A stretch of DNA of 64,000 nucleotides, taken from Lactobacillus kefiranofaciens. Its GTDB lineage: Bacteria > Bacillota > Bacilli > Lactobacillales > Lactobacillaceae. The notes beneath the pieces were generated by a model. That model was not told the DNA's origin. It searched no databases and was given only the letters and a program-made list of their open reading frames with translations. Each line of letters starts with the position of its first letter. The first letter of the stretch is position 1. Positions 47,798 to 57,482 of the stretch are shown here, one piece after another. Location: assembly GCF_900103655.1 (NCBI RefSeq), contig NZ_FMXC01000007.1, positions 1-64,000 of the forward strand, read 5' to 3'. The translations under genes and the position numbers were made by a program.

Positions 47798-49183
47798 TTA
47801 TTCATGTTCTAGTTGACTGTGATGGTAACCATAAACAAAGTAAATTATTGCTCCAATAATTAACCAAATGCCGGCCATTAAATATATTTCTGAACTCAAA
47901 TGACAGATCATGAAAATGCAGATTAAGCCAGAAATAATTGGTAAAAATGGATAGCCTGGAACTTTAAAGCCATCATTCGTAATATTTGTTCTTTTTCTTA
48001 ATTTTAGAATGCCAAAGGAAACTAAGGTGAATGCAAATAAGGTACCAAAGTTAACTAGGTTGGCTAGCTGATCAACAGAGAAGAAAGCTGCTCCTAGTGC
48101 AATAATAATAGTGACTGCAATTAATGCATTTTGTGGTGAATGGTGCTTTTTGTCTAATTTGCTAAAGCTTGCAGGCAATAAACTGTCACGGGCCATAGCA
48201 TAGATTAATCTGGAGCTGGAATAAATCATTGTCAGCATCATCGTAGCCATTCCTAACATCGCACCAAAGGACAAAAGCTCAGCCACCCAATTTTGGTGAA
48301 CATATTGTAAAGCAAAGGCAACCGGATTGGAAACGTCAAGATGGGTATAATTGACCATTCCAGTTAATACGATGGATACGCCAAAGTAAAGTACGGCTGC
48401 AATTGCTAGTGTTCCAATAATGCCGATTGGCATGTTCTTCTTAGGATTCTTAACTTCAGCAGCTGAAGAAGAAACAACGTCAAAACCGAGAAAGGCAAAG
48501 AAAACTGTCGTTGCTCCCTTAATTACACCAGAAAAATGATAAGGCAAAAATGGGTGGTAATTGCCTGGTTTAATAAATTGTAATCCTACGAAGATAAAGA
48601 TTAGAATAATCGCAATTTTAATCGCAACGGCGACGACATTGATTCTAATCGAATTTCGCATCCCATTTGACAAAAGAATACTGATTAAAAGAATAATTAA
48701 AACTGAAACTAGATCAAAATATACACCATGAGATAAATTCATTGGACCTGAAATAGCTTGAGGCACCTTTAAACCAAATGGGGCGATGAAGGAACTAAAA
48801 TATGAGGACCAGCCAGCAGCTACAGTGGCTACTGATAGCATATATTCCAGAATTAATGCCCAGCCGATAAGCCAGCCGGTAAATTCACCATAGATGATGT
48901 TGCCATAAGAATAGGCACTACCAGCCACTGGAATTGCAGAGGCAAACTCTGCATAGCACATGCCGGCTAATGCACAAACAATTGCAGCTACGACGAATGA
49001 TAAACTTACTCCAGGTCCTGCTAATGTAGCTGCAACCGTACCAGGCAGAATAAAGATTCCGGTTCCAATTACTGCGCCAACCCCGAGTGACATTAGATCG
49101 ACCGCATTCATTGTTTTAGAGAACTTGATATCTTTGCCAAGATAATTCTGAATGCTTTGTTTTCTAAAAATGTTAAATTTCAC
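47798..49183 (-). CDS. APC-family amino acid permease
   Basis: 461-residue membrane carrier with 12 predicted helices. The family helix 1 motif is GVGAVIGTGIFILPG, followed by GPGVSLSFVVAAI; helix 6 has FFAFLGFDVVSSSAAE. Resembles the YfnA/cationic amino acid transporter branch of the APC superfamily. Substrate unknown. The ATG is preceded by AAAGGGATGA. Confidence 0.87.
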   Translation of the reverse strand: MKFNIFRKQSIQNYLGKDIKFSKTMNAVDLMSLGVGAVIGTGIFILPGTVAATLAGPGVSLSFVVAAIVCALAGMCYAEFASAIPVAGSAYSYGNIIYGEFTGWLIGWALILEYMLSVATVAAGWSSYFSSFIAPFGLKVPQAISGPMNLSHGVYFDLVSVLIILLISILLSNGMRNSIRINVVAVAIKIAIILIFIFVGLQFIKPGNYHPFLPYHFSGVIKGATTVFFAFLGFDVVSSSAAEVKNPKKNMPIGIIGTLAIAAVLYFGVSIVLTGMVNYTHLDVSNPVAFALQYVHQNWVAELLSFGAMLGMATMMLTMIYSSSRLIYAMARDSLLPASFSKLDKKHHSPQNALIAVTIIIALGAAFFSVDQLANLVNFGTLFAFTLVSFGILKLRKRTNITNDGFKVPGYPFLPIISGLICIFMICHLSSEIYLMAGIWLIIGAIIYFVYGYHHSQLEHE

Positions 49184-49247
49184 ACAATCATCCCTTTAAT
49201 ATAAAGATAGATTAATTTTACATTATATTTTTAATTATTTGAAGAAG

Positions 49248-49277
49248 AAAAAGCCTATTCATGCGAATAGACTTTTT
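49248..49277. terminator. terminator of the DedA gene
   Basis: Hairpin CTATTC / GAATAG flanked by AAAAAG and CTTTTTT, located between the DedA stop and the permease promoter region. Confidence 0.8.
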
Positions 49278-49891
49278 TAGTTAGCTTTGATTTTTTGCTT
49301 GTACCACTTAATGGAATAATAAATAGTCGCTAGAAGAATCAATGCCCCAATGACTAAAGAATATTCTTCAAAGATATTTACAATCACGTGCCATTTTTCA
49401 CCCATATAAGAGCCTAAGCAAATAAGAATTGTATTCCAGATCAAACTACCTAGCGTAGTATAAAGTAAGAACTTCGTGGGCTTGACTTTAGCAATACCAG
49501 CGGGAATTGAGATCAAGCTCCTAATGACTGGGATGCAGCGACCATAAAAAATAGCCCCCGTACCATATTTTTCAAACCATTTAATTGCTTTTTTTACATC
49601 GCCTTTTTTAAAACCCAGCATTTTAAATAGTTTGTGATTAAAAATTTCTTCTAGTCTTGCTTCATTGAGCAAGCTGCCAATCCAATAAAGAATGAGGGCT
49701 CCTAATACTGCACCGATGGTTGAAGCGACAATCACTAACGGAACGCTCATTTGTGAATGGTGCGTTGCAAAGCCGGCAAAAGAAAGAATAACTTCTGATG
49801 GGATTGGGGGAAAGATATTCTCAATGGCAATTAATAAACTTACCGCAAAGTAGCCTAGTTGATTAATTAGGTCAAAAACGATATTTGTCAT
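49277..49891 (-). CDS. DedA-family membrane protein
   Basis: 204 residues with about five helices. Has the DedA N-terminal block IENIFPPIPSEVILSFAG and the conserved FYGRCIPVIRSLISIPAG. DedA proteins are linked to membrane homeostasis and lipid (undecaprenyl phosphate or phospholipid) flipping. AGGAGAAAA ribosome site. Monocistronic. Confidence 0.9.
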   Translation of the reverse strand: MTNIVFDLINQLGYFAVSLLIAIENIFPPIPSEVILSFAGFATHHSQMSVPLVIVASTIGAVLGALILYWIGSLLNEARLEEIFNHKLFKMLGFKKGDVKKAIKWFEKYGTGAIFYGRCIPVIRSLISIPAGIAKVKPTKFLLYTTLGSLIWNTILICLGSYMGEKWHVIVNIFEEYSLVIGALILLATIYYSIKWYKQKIKAN

Positions 49892-50026
49892 GTATTTTTC
49901 TCCTAGTTGATTTTCTTTAATGTATCAAATTTTGGCCTAGATAGCTATGTTTCTAAGCAAAGTTAATATCTTCTTAAAAAAGCTGTGTTAAACTATAAAA
50001 TGCAAATTTTTGGTGGGGTGCAAAAA

Positions 50027-51829
50027 ATGGCAACACAATTAATTGAAAATAAATTGAAGCTTTTGCCTGAAAAACCGGGCTGCTATTTAATGAAAGACGT
50101 GAATGGCTCAGTTATTTATGTAGGCAAATCCAAGAACTTAAAAAATAGAGTACGCTCATATTTTAAAAGCAAACAGGTGGGACGCCGAGCTGAGTTGGTT
50201 CGTGAAATTAGGGATTATGATATTATTACGGTTTCTACAGACAAAGAAGCCTTCTTACTAGAAATTACGTTAATTAAAAAGTATCAGCCATACTATAATG
50301 TGCAATTAAAGCAAGGTACAGGCTATCCATATATTGAAATTACCAGAGAGCATGATCCGCAGACTCGCTTGACTAGTATTGTCCATAAGGATGGAGGCTA
50401 TTACTTTGGCCCATATCCTAACGTGTATGCAGCCCAGGCTACTTTGAAGTTTATTCAAAAAGTTTTTCCACTGCGGCGCTGTCATGGCTACCAGGGAAGG
50501 CCATGTTTGTATTATCATATGGGGCAATGTTTAGGAGCTTGTTTTAATAAAGTTCCTCAAAAAGAATACGATGAACAAATTAAAAAGATCAAAAGCTTTT
50601 TAAATGGTGATATTGGTTGGGTTAAACAAGATCTGACTGAAAAAATGAGTCAGGCTGCAGCAAACTTAGAATTTGAGCGCGCTGCTGAGATTCGAGATCA
50701 GCTAAAATATATTGAAGAGACTGTTGAAAAGCAAAAAATTATTTCTAACGACAATACGCAACGTGATATTTTTAATTATTACGTTGATAAATCATGGATC
50801 TCTATTCAGATTTTCTTTTTGCGCCAGGCTAAATTGCTAAGAAGAGAGACGAAGATGTTTCCTTTAACAGACGCGTCTGATCCAGAAGATACATTTGCCA
50901 CATTTATCGTTCAGTTTTATGAACAAAAAAACCGAGTATTGCCAAAAGAAGTTTTGCTACCTGAAGGTTTTGATAATCACACTCTAGCTGAAGTCTTAAA
51001 AGTTCCAGTCAGAACGCCGAAAAGAGGACAGAAGAAATCTTTATTAGATATGGCTAAAGACAATGCTAAACTAAAATTGGATGATAAGTTTAGGCTGTTA
51101 GAATTGGGCAATCGTAAAACTAAGGGAGCACAAAAAGAAATTTTTAATGCACTCGGCTTGCCATATGGTCACATTATTGAAAGTTTTGACCATTCACATA
51201 TTCAAGGTGCTGATCCAGTGTCAGCATTAGTTGTTTTTAAGGATGGTGAACCCTTTAAGACGGCTTATCGTAAGTATAAGCTAAAGGGTGAAGTTGAACA
51301 CCAAAATGGTGGAGACGAAGTGCGTAATACTCGTGAAGTAGTTAGACGGCGTTATGGGCGTTTGCTACGTGAACATAAGAAGATGCCGGATTTGATTCTT
51401 ATGGACGGGGGACAAATCCAAGTAGATGCCTGTGAAGATGTTCTGCGTAATGAGCTAAATTTAAATATTCCGGTAGCTGGGATGGTTAAGGATGATAAGC
51501 ACAGAACCAATCATTTGTTATTTGGGGATCCAATCAATGGTATTCCTTTAAAGCTAATACCGTTAAATCCTCAATCTGAAGGGTTTTATCTAATGACTAG
51601 GATTCAAGATGGGGTCCACCGCTTTGCTATTACTTTTCATCGCAGACGTCATGCGAAGAATGCCTTGTCTAGTCGACTTGATTCAATTAAGGGTATTGGA
51701 CCTAAAAGTCGCAACAAATTGCTCAGAACTTTTGGATCTATGAAAAAGATTAAAGAAGCCTCAATTGAGGATTTAAGAGCTGCAGGACTAACTTTACCGC
51801 AATCGCAAACTGTAAAATTAACATTGTAA
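50027..51829 (+). CDS. uvrC: excinuclease ABC subunit C
   Basis: Makes both incisions in nucleotide excision repair. 600 residues: N-terminal GIY-YIG nuclease (KPGCYLMKDVNGSVIYVGKS), a Cys-rich RRCHGYQGRPCLYYHMGQC segment, a UVR domain for UvrB (LEFERAAEIRDQLKYIEE), an RNase H-like C-terminal nuclease (ESFDHSHIQGADPV, LILMDGGQIQ) and two helix-hairpin-helix motifs at the end. ATG 50027 follows TGGTGGGGTG; the frame extends upstream without a site. Confidence 0.97.
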   Translation: MATQLIENKLKLLPEKPGCYLMKDVNGSVIYVGKSKNLKNRVRSYFKSKQVGRRAELVREIRDYDIITVSTDKEAFLLEITLIKKYQPYYNVQLKQGTGYPYIEITREHDPQTRLTSIVHKDGGYYFGPYPNVYAAQATLKFIQKVFPLRRCHGYQGRPCLYYHMGQCLGACFNKVPQKEYDEQIKKIKSFLNGDIGWVKQDLTEKMSQAAANLEFERAAEIRDQLKYIEETVEKQKIISNDNTQRDIFNYYVDKSWISIQIFFLRQAKLLRRETKMFPLTDASDPEDTFATFIVQFYEQKNRVLPKEVLLPEGFDNHTLAEVLKVPVRTPKRGQKKSLLDMAKDNAKLKLDDKFRLLELGNRKTKGAQKEIFNALGLPYGHIIESFDHSHIQGADPVSALVVFKDGEPFKTAYRKYKLKGEVEHQNGGDEVRNTREVVRRRYGRLLREHKKMPDLILMDGGQIQVDACEDVLRNELNLNIPVAGMVKDDKHRTNHLLFGDPINGIPLKLIPLNPQSEGFYLMTRIQDGVHRFAITFHRRRHAKNALSSRLDSIKGIGPKSRNKLLRTFGSMKKIKEASIEDLRAAGLTLPQSQTVKLTL

Positions 51830-51907
51830 TACCTAGAAATCGCGCTAATTGGCGCTCTTCTGTGGTATAGTATAAAAGTTAGATTAAGACGGAAGGAAGA
51901 GAAAAAC

Positions 51908-53212
51908 ATGCCAACATTTGTTGATCAAACTAAAATTGAAGTTCAAGCCGGAAAAGGCGGCGATGGCATGGTGGCTTTCCGCCATGAAAAATATGTTCCT
52001 AATGGCGGACCAGCTGGTGGCGATGGTGGTCGCGGTGGTAGTATTATCTTTGTCGCAGATAGTGGCTTGCGAACATTAATGGATTTTCGTTATCGGCGCA
52101 AGTTTAAGGCTGATAACGGTGAAAATGGTCGGATTAAGTCACAATATGGTCGCGCTGCTAAAGATCTTTATTTAAAAGTACCAGTTGGCACTACGGTTTA
52201 TGATTTTAATACTGATGAATTGATTGGCGATTTAGTTGAAAAGGATCAAGAACTAGTTGTAGCTAAGGGTGGTCGCGGTGGCCGTGGTAACATTCACTTT
52301 GCAACTAGTGTAAATACGGCGCCTGAAATTGCCGAAAATGGTGAACCGGGTGAAGATCGGGTTTTACGCTTAGAACTTAAATTGTTAGCTGATGTAGGAC
52401 TAGTCGGTTTTCCATCAGTAGGGAAGTCGACGCTACTATCAGTGACTACTAAGGCTAAACCTAAGATTGCGGCTTATCAATTTACTACTTTAACGCCTAA
52501 TTTAGGCATGGTGATTTTGCCAGATGGTCGTGATTTCTCTATGGCTGATTTGCCTGGTTTAATCGAAGGGGCAAGTCAAGGCGTTGGCTTAGGTATTCAA
52601 TTTTTGCGTCATGTTGAGCGAACTAAGGTCATTCTGCACTTGATCTCGATGGATCCGAATAATGGCCGTACAGCTATTGATGATTACCACACCATTAAGC
52701 AGGAATTGAAAAACTATGAAACAGATTTATCCAAGAAGCGCGAATTAATTGTTGCTTCACAGATGGATATTCCTGGTGCCGAAGAAAAATTAGCAGAGTT
52801 TAAAAAAGCATTACAAAAAGAGGACAATAGCGAACCTGTTTATGAAATTTCAAGTGTTACTCATCGAGGCGTAAGCAAATTGATGAATGATACGGCAACT
52901 TTAGTTGCAGAAGTAGAAAAAGAGCGCGCTGAGCAAGAGCCTGAAATTACTCAAAAGACAAAGGAATATAAATACAAGGCTCCACAGAAGAATGAATTTA
53001 CTGTAGAAAAAGTTGGCGAGCATGAGTTCGTTGTTAAGGGTGAGCAATTGGAGCGGTTAGTCCAGATGACTAACTTAGATCATCAAGACGGCATTATACG
53101 ATTAGCTAGACGGTTGAAACGCTTAGGCGTTGATGACGCATTGCGTGACAAGGGAGCAGTTAATGGCGATGACGTTGCTATTGGCAAGTTTGTCTTTGAG
53201 TTCGTGCAATAA
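51908..53212 (+). CDS. obgE: GTPase ObgE/CgtA
   Basis: Ribosome-associated GTPase needed for 50S maturation and growth control. 434 residues: the glycine-rich Obg domain ([10 protein letters not shown]), a G domain with G1 [10 protein letters not shown]3 DLPGLIEGA, and a C-terminal OCT domain (from about 355). A TTGGCG/TATAGT promoter lies just upstream and GGAAGGAAGAG precedes ATG. Confidence 0.97.
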   Translation: MPTFVDQTKIEVQAGKGGDGMVAFRHEKYVPNGGPAGGDGGRGGSIIFVADSGLRTLMDFRYRRKFKADNGENGRIKSQYGRAAKDLYLKVPVGTTVYDFNTDELIGDLVEKDQELVVAKGGRGGRGNIHFATSVNTAPEIAENGEPGEDRVLRLELKLLADVGLVGFPSVGKSTLLSVTTKAKPKIAAYQFTTLTPNLGMVILPDGRDFSMADLPGLIEGASQGVGLGIQFLRHVERTKVILHLISMDPNNGRTAIDDYHTIKQELKNYETDLSKKRELIVASQMDIPGAEEKLAEFKKALQKEDNSEPVYEISSVTHRGVSKLMNDTATLVAEVEKERAEQEPEITQKTKEYKYKAPQKNEFTVEKVGEHEFVVKGEQLERLVQMTNLDHQDGIIRLARRLKRLGVDDALRDKGAVNGDDVAIGKFVFEFVQ

Positions 53213-53227
53213 GGGTAGAGATAACAT

Positions 53228-55145
53228 ATGAAAAAAAATCGGTTTATAACAGGATATTCTGGACTTAGAGCATTAGCAGTTATTGGTGTAATTCTTTATC
53301 ACCTTGATCCTAATTCCTTTATGGGGGGCTATCTTGGTGTGCCGATTTTTTTCGTGCTATCAGGATATTTGGTAACTGATCATATGATGAATTCGTATGT
53401 TCAAACAGGATCATATGATAATAAGCATTTTTATTTAAGTCGGATAAAGAGACTGTATCCGCAATTAATTACGGTTTTATGGCTAAGTGCCGCATACATC
53501 TTTGTCTTTCAACGAAATTTGTTAGCTAAATTGAATCAAATTGTATTGGCTAATTTATTAAACGTTTATAATTTTTGGCAAATTGGTAATGGACAGAGCT
53601 ATTTTGAACGCTTTGCTTCAAATGAGTCGCCTTTTACTAACCTATGGACGATGTCTATTGAAGGTCAATTTTATATCGTATGGCCGATTATTATTTATTT
53701 GTTAGTAAAATTAGTCAGAAAAAAGAAGAATATCTTTTGGATTTTATTTGGTTTATCTTTAGCTTCCGCAATTGAAATGGCTGTGCTGTATTTATTGCGA
53801 TTTGATATTAACCGAATTTATTATGGTACTGACACACGTTTCTTTTCGTTGGGATTAGGAGCAGTACTTGCTTTAATTTGGCCAATTGCGCAACTTAATC
53901 CACATGTTAGAAAAAAAGATACTTTAATTTTGGATATCATGGGGCTAGTTTCCTTCCGTAATCATGATGATGTTGTTCTTTTCTAAGGCAATGGATCCCC
54001 AAAGATCATTTGCTTACTGTGGAGGGATGCTATTATTTACGCTTGATATCTGTATTTTAGCGGGAGTGATTGCGCACCCAGGTAGCCATTGGAATCGTAT
54101 TTTGACTAATAAGTTATTTGATTGGATCGGCTCTAGAAGTTACGGGATTTATCTTTACCAATTTCCAGTAATGATCTTTTTTGAAGATAAGGTGAATATT
54201 GGTGATCATCCTAATGCTTATCATATTATTGAAATTATTCTTATTTTGTTGATCACGGAGATTACTTATAGATTAATTGAGAAGCCAATGAGCAAGACCT
54301 CTTGGAGTAAAACTAAAGCTTATTTTGCTAGGATTTTTGATTGGGATGCGACTGATTATGCTAAAAAAATTCAGGCCTTTATTGCATTTTTGATCTTAAT
54401 TGTAGGTAGTGCTGCAATCGTTGTTGCACCACGTGTTAAAGCAGAAGATTTTAATAAGAGCCAATTGGCTGAGAGGATTAATCAAAATACTAAAAAGCAG
54501 AAAACTGATAATGCTAAGTTAATTAAAAAACTGAAAAAGCAAAAGCAGAAAAAAGAAGATAAATCAAAAGCTATTCAAGAAGCAACGAAGCAGGCTACCC
54601 AGCATCCTGTAAATAAGTCTTACGTAAAATATGGAATTTCTCAATTGGATTTACAACTAGCACAAAAAGTCCAAGTAACAGCAATTGGCGATTCTGTAAT
54701 GGCAGGTTCGAGCAGCAACTTAAAGCAATTGATGCCTAAAGCGTTGATTGATGCGGCTGTATCACGGCAATTAAATGTGGCATTTGGTCTTTTGGATAAT
54801 TATAAGAGTCAGGGCGTTTTAGCTGATAATGTCCTAATTGGCTTGGGAACAAATGGACCATTTTCAATGGATGATTTAAATAAAATTATGTATGCTGTTG
54901 GTCCTAGAAGAAAAGTATTTTGGGTTAATGTACATGTGCCGACCCGTGATTGGCAAAATTCGGTGAATAGCTTGATAAAGCAAGGAGCAAAAAGATATCA
55001 TAATCTTATAGTGATTGATTGGTATTCATATTCGAAGAATCATCCTAAGTGGTTTTATGGCGATCATACTCATCCTAATTTAATTGGATCAAAGTATTAT
55101 AGCGCGCTAATTACCAAGACAATTGTTAAGCATTCAAAATTTTAA
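53228..55145 (+). pseudogene. OatA-like peptidoglycan O-acetyltransferase, frameshifted
   Basis: Member of the acyltransferase-3/SGNH family that O-acetylates peptidoglycan. The first frame (53228-53986) holds the membrane part: GYSGLRALAVIGVILYHL with the His, then VPIFFVLSGYLVTDHM. At about 53955-53965 one extra base shifts the frame; the second (53964-55145) continues with IMMMLFFSKAMDPQ, more helices, a Lys-rich linker and a C-terminal SGNH domain with GDSVMAG, LGTNG and DHTHPN. Together about 638 residues, the normal OatA size. As it stands the extracellular catalytic domain is detached. Either a real mutation or a single-base sequence error. Confidence 0.85.
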
Positions 55146-55162
55146 ATTAGAATAGGATTTTC

Positions 55163-56101
55163 ATGGAATTAGAATTCTTAGGCACTGGGGCGGGTCAGCC
55201 GTCAAAGCAGCGTAACGTTTCCAGTGTTGCACTTAAATTATTAGATGAATTAAATGAGATTTGGCTATTTGACGTTGGAGAAGCTACACAGCATCAAATT
55301 TTAAGAACCAATATTAGACTACGTAAAATTACTAAAATTTTTATTTCTCATAATCATGGTGACCATATTTTTGGTTTGCCAGGATTACTTTCAACTCGGT
55401 CTTTTCAAGGCGACGTTGGTCCATTAACAATTTATGGTCCCACTGGAATTGAACAGTTTGTTAAAACTGCATTGAAAGTTTCTAGAACTAAGATTTCATA
55501 TCCAATTAAGTATGTAGTTTTATCAGAACCAGGTTTGATTTGTGAAGACAAGGATTTTCGTGTATATACGGATCAATTAGAGCATCGCATTCCTAGTTTT
55601 GGCTTCCGTGTAGTAGAAAGTTCACATTCTGGCGAATTATTGATGGATAAATTAGCTAAATATCATGTACCAAATGGGCCACTTCTTGGTAAACTAAAGA
55701 GGGGTGAGCAAGTAGCCTTAGCAGATGGTACTGTTTTAAATGGTAAAGACTTCTTGGGCCCTGAAAAGCCTGGTCGGATTGTGACGATTATCTATGATAC
55801 GCGTTCTACGCCTAGCATTGCTCGTCTGGCTAAAAATGCAGATGTTCTAGTACATGAATCAACCTTTGCTGGCAATGAAGCCAAGATGGCTCATAATTAT
55901 TATCATTCTACGGCAGTTGAAGCAGCAAAAGTAGCTAGAAAAGATAATGTGAAAAAATTATGCTTGAATCACATCTCCGCTCGTCATATGGGAGCAGAGG
56001 CTAAAAAATTAGAAAAACAAGCGCAAAAGTTTTTTCCGAATACAATGTTAGTGAATGATTTTGATCGGGTTAATATTCCAATGAAAGGTTCAAAAGAATG
56101 A
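55163..56101 (+). CDS. rnz: ribonuclease Z
   Basis: Metallo-beta-lactamase endonuclease that trims the 3' end of tRNA precursors. 312 residues with FLGTGAGQPSKQRN, the zinc motif SHNHGDHIFGLPGLL, the long exosite arm of the full RNase Z (around GPLLGKLKRGEQV) and the C-terminal HISAR. Ends with an ATGA overlap to the next gene. Confidence 0.96.
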   Translation: MELEFLGTGAGQPSKQRNVSSVALKLLDELNEIWLFDVGEATQHQILRTNIRLRKITKIFISHNHGDHIFGLPGLLSTRSFQGDVGPLTIYGPTGIEQFVKTALKVSRTKISYPIKYVVLSEPGLICEDKDFRVYTDQLEHRIPSFGFRVVESSHSGELLMDKLAKYHVPNGPLLGKLKRGEQVALADGTVLNGKDFLGPEKPGRIVTIIYDTRSTPSIARLAKNADVLVHESTFAGNEAKMAHNYYHSTAVEAAKVARKDNVKKLCLNHISARHMGAEAKKLEKQAQKFFPNTMLVNDFDRVNIPMKGSKE

Positions 56102-56892
56102 AAGATTCATTAAGAAATAAAGTTGTTATTGTTACTGGTGCTTCGAGTGGTATTGGACGTTCCATTACCCTTGAAAGTGCAGGCCGAGGTGCTACGGTGA
56201 TTTTAATTGCGAGAAGAAAGGATCGCTTGGAAGAAATTGCAGCTGAAGCTAGAGAATTATCAGGTGCTGAAGCATATGTCTTTTCAGCTGATATGGGTAA
56301 GCCTGATGATATTGAAAAAACTTTTGATGAAATTACTAAGCAAGTTCATCATATTGATTTTTTAGTTAATTGTGCTGGATTTGGTAAATTTGAAGAATTT
56401 ATGGATCAAAAGATGCAAGATGTGACTAATATGTTCCAAGTTGATGTTTTAGGCTTGATGTACTTTACTCGTTTAGTAGGACGTGTCATGCTTGAACAGA
56501 GAACGGGACAGATTGTTAATTTCGGCTCTATTGCTGGCAAGGTGCCGACTACTAAGTCAGCTGCTTATAGTGCTGCTAAGGCGGCAGTGATCCAATTTTC
56601 AAATGTATTGCGTCTTGAATTGAAACCATTTGGCATTAAGGTAATGACGGTTAATCCAGGACCGGTTTACACTAATTTCTTTAATGTTGCTGATAAAACT
56701 GGCAATTATGTCAAAAATGTACAAGAATTTATGCTTGATCCAGATGATGTAGCTTGGCAAGTAGTTCATTTCTTTGGTAGTGACAAGCGTGAGCTTAACT
56801 TGCCCCTCAGCTTGGCAGTATGCGCAAAGTTATATAACTTGTTCCCAGCAATTGGTGATAAACTTTCATTAGAGTTTGCTTCTAGAAAGTGA
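56098..56892 (+). CDS. short-chain dehydrogenase/reductase
   Basis: NAD(P)-dependent oxidoreductase of the classical SDR family, 264 residues: cofactor loop TGASSGIGRS, NCAGFG, catalytic Ser near FGSIAG and Tyr-Lys in YSAAKAA, and a VNPGPVYTNF segment. Arg-rich ARRKDR after strand 2 suggests NADPH. Similar to the YqjQ/DltE-type SDRs. Substrate unknown. Overlaps rnz by 4 bases, a conserved pair in lactobacilli. Confidence 0.9.
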   Translation: MKDSLRNKVVIVTGASSGIGRSITLESAGRGATVILIARRKDRLEEIAAEARELSGAEAYVFSADMGKPDDIEKTFDEITKQVHHIDFLVNCAGFGKFEEFMDQKMQDVTNMFQVDVLGLMYFTRLVGRVMLEQRTGQIVNFGSIAGKVPTTKSAAYSAAKAAVIQFSNVLRLELKPFGIKVMTVNPGPVYTNFFNVADKTGNYVKNVQEFMLDPDDVAWQVVHFFGSDKRELNLPLSLAVCAKLYNLFPAIGDKLSLEFASRK

Positions 56893-56897
56893 TGGAT

Positions 56898-57134
56898 ATG
56901 AAAAACCAAAAGAATTTAGTTATCGGTTCAATAGTAGCTTTAATTGCAGTGATTTTTGTTATTTTGAATACTAAACCAGTTGTAATTAATTTCGGTTTTT
57001 TCAACGTTAAATTGCCGTTGATCGTGGTCTTGGTAGTGATGGTCATTATTGGGATGATCATTGCCTGGTTCTTTGGACACGATAAAGAAGAGAAGCATCA
57101 TTTTTTCAATAAAAACGAGAAGAAAACTGAATAG
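56898..57134 (+). CDS. LapA-like (DUF1049) membrane protein
   Basis: About 78 residues with two helices (VIGSIVALIAVIFVI and LPLIVVLVVMVIIGMII) and a charged His/Lys-rich end. The pattern with NTKPVVINFGFF between helices is typical of lipopolysaccharide-assembly protein A-like DUF1049 proteins, found also in Gram-positives. ATG 56898 has the best spacing after GAAAG; 56892 is an alternative that overlaps the preceding stop. Confidence 0.75.
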   Translation: MKNQKNLVIGSIVALIAVIFVILNTKPVVINFGFFNVKLPLIVVLVVMVIIGMIIAWFFGHDKEEKHHFFNKNEKKTE

Positions 57135-57234
57135 ATCTTGATTTATTCTAGATTGAATAGTATCATTGAATCACGTGAGTAATTCAGGGTAATTAATCCT
57201 GAAGCTTAAGACTACAATAAAGGAGATCAATTAA

Positions 57235-57423
57235 ATGGCAGTTCCTGCAAGACATACTTCTAAACAAAAGAAACGTTCACGTCGTGGTCATATTAAGTTA
57301 AGTGTTCCAGCAATGCACTATGATGCAACTACTGGTGAATACCGCTTAAGCCACCGTGTTTCACCAAAGGGTTATTACAAGGGTCGTCAAGTTGTAAAGA
57401 ACAACGATAACGGCAATAACTAA
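57235..57423 (+). CDS. rpmF: 50S ribosomal protein L32
   Basis: Component of the large ribosomal subunit, 62 residues: starts [19 protein letters not shown], conserved CxxC pairs are absent (a zinc-free L32), ends in an Asn-rich tail. AAAGGAG ribosome site. The 100-base leader contains a small hairpin (TTCAGG / CCTGAA, 57182-57203). Confidence 0.97.
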   Translation: MAVPARHTSKQKKRSRRGHIKLSVPAMHYDATTGEYRLSHRVSPKGYYKGRQVVKNNDNGNN

Positions 57424-57427
57424 TAAA

Positions 57428-57458
57428 AGGGCACCTGTAATGATGGTGTCTTTTTTTA
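57428..57458 (+). terminator. terminator of rpmF
   Basis: Stem GGCACC / GGTGTC followed by seven T. Confidence 0.78.
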
Positions 57459-57482
57459 TGCCTCAGAAAAGGAAATAAAGCG

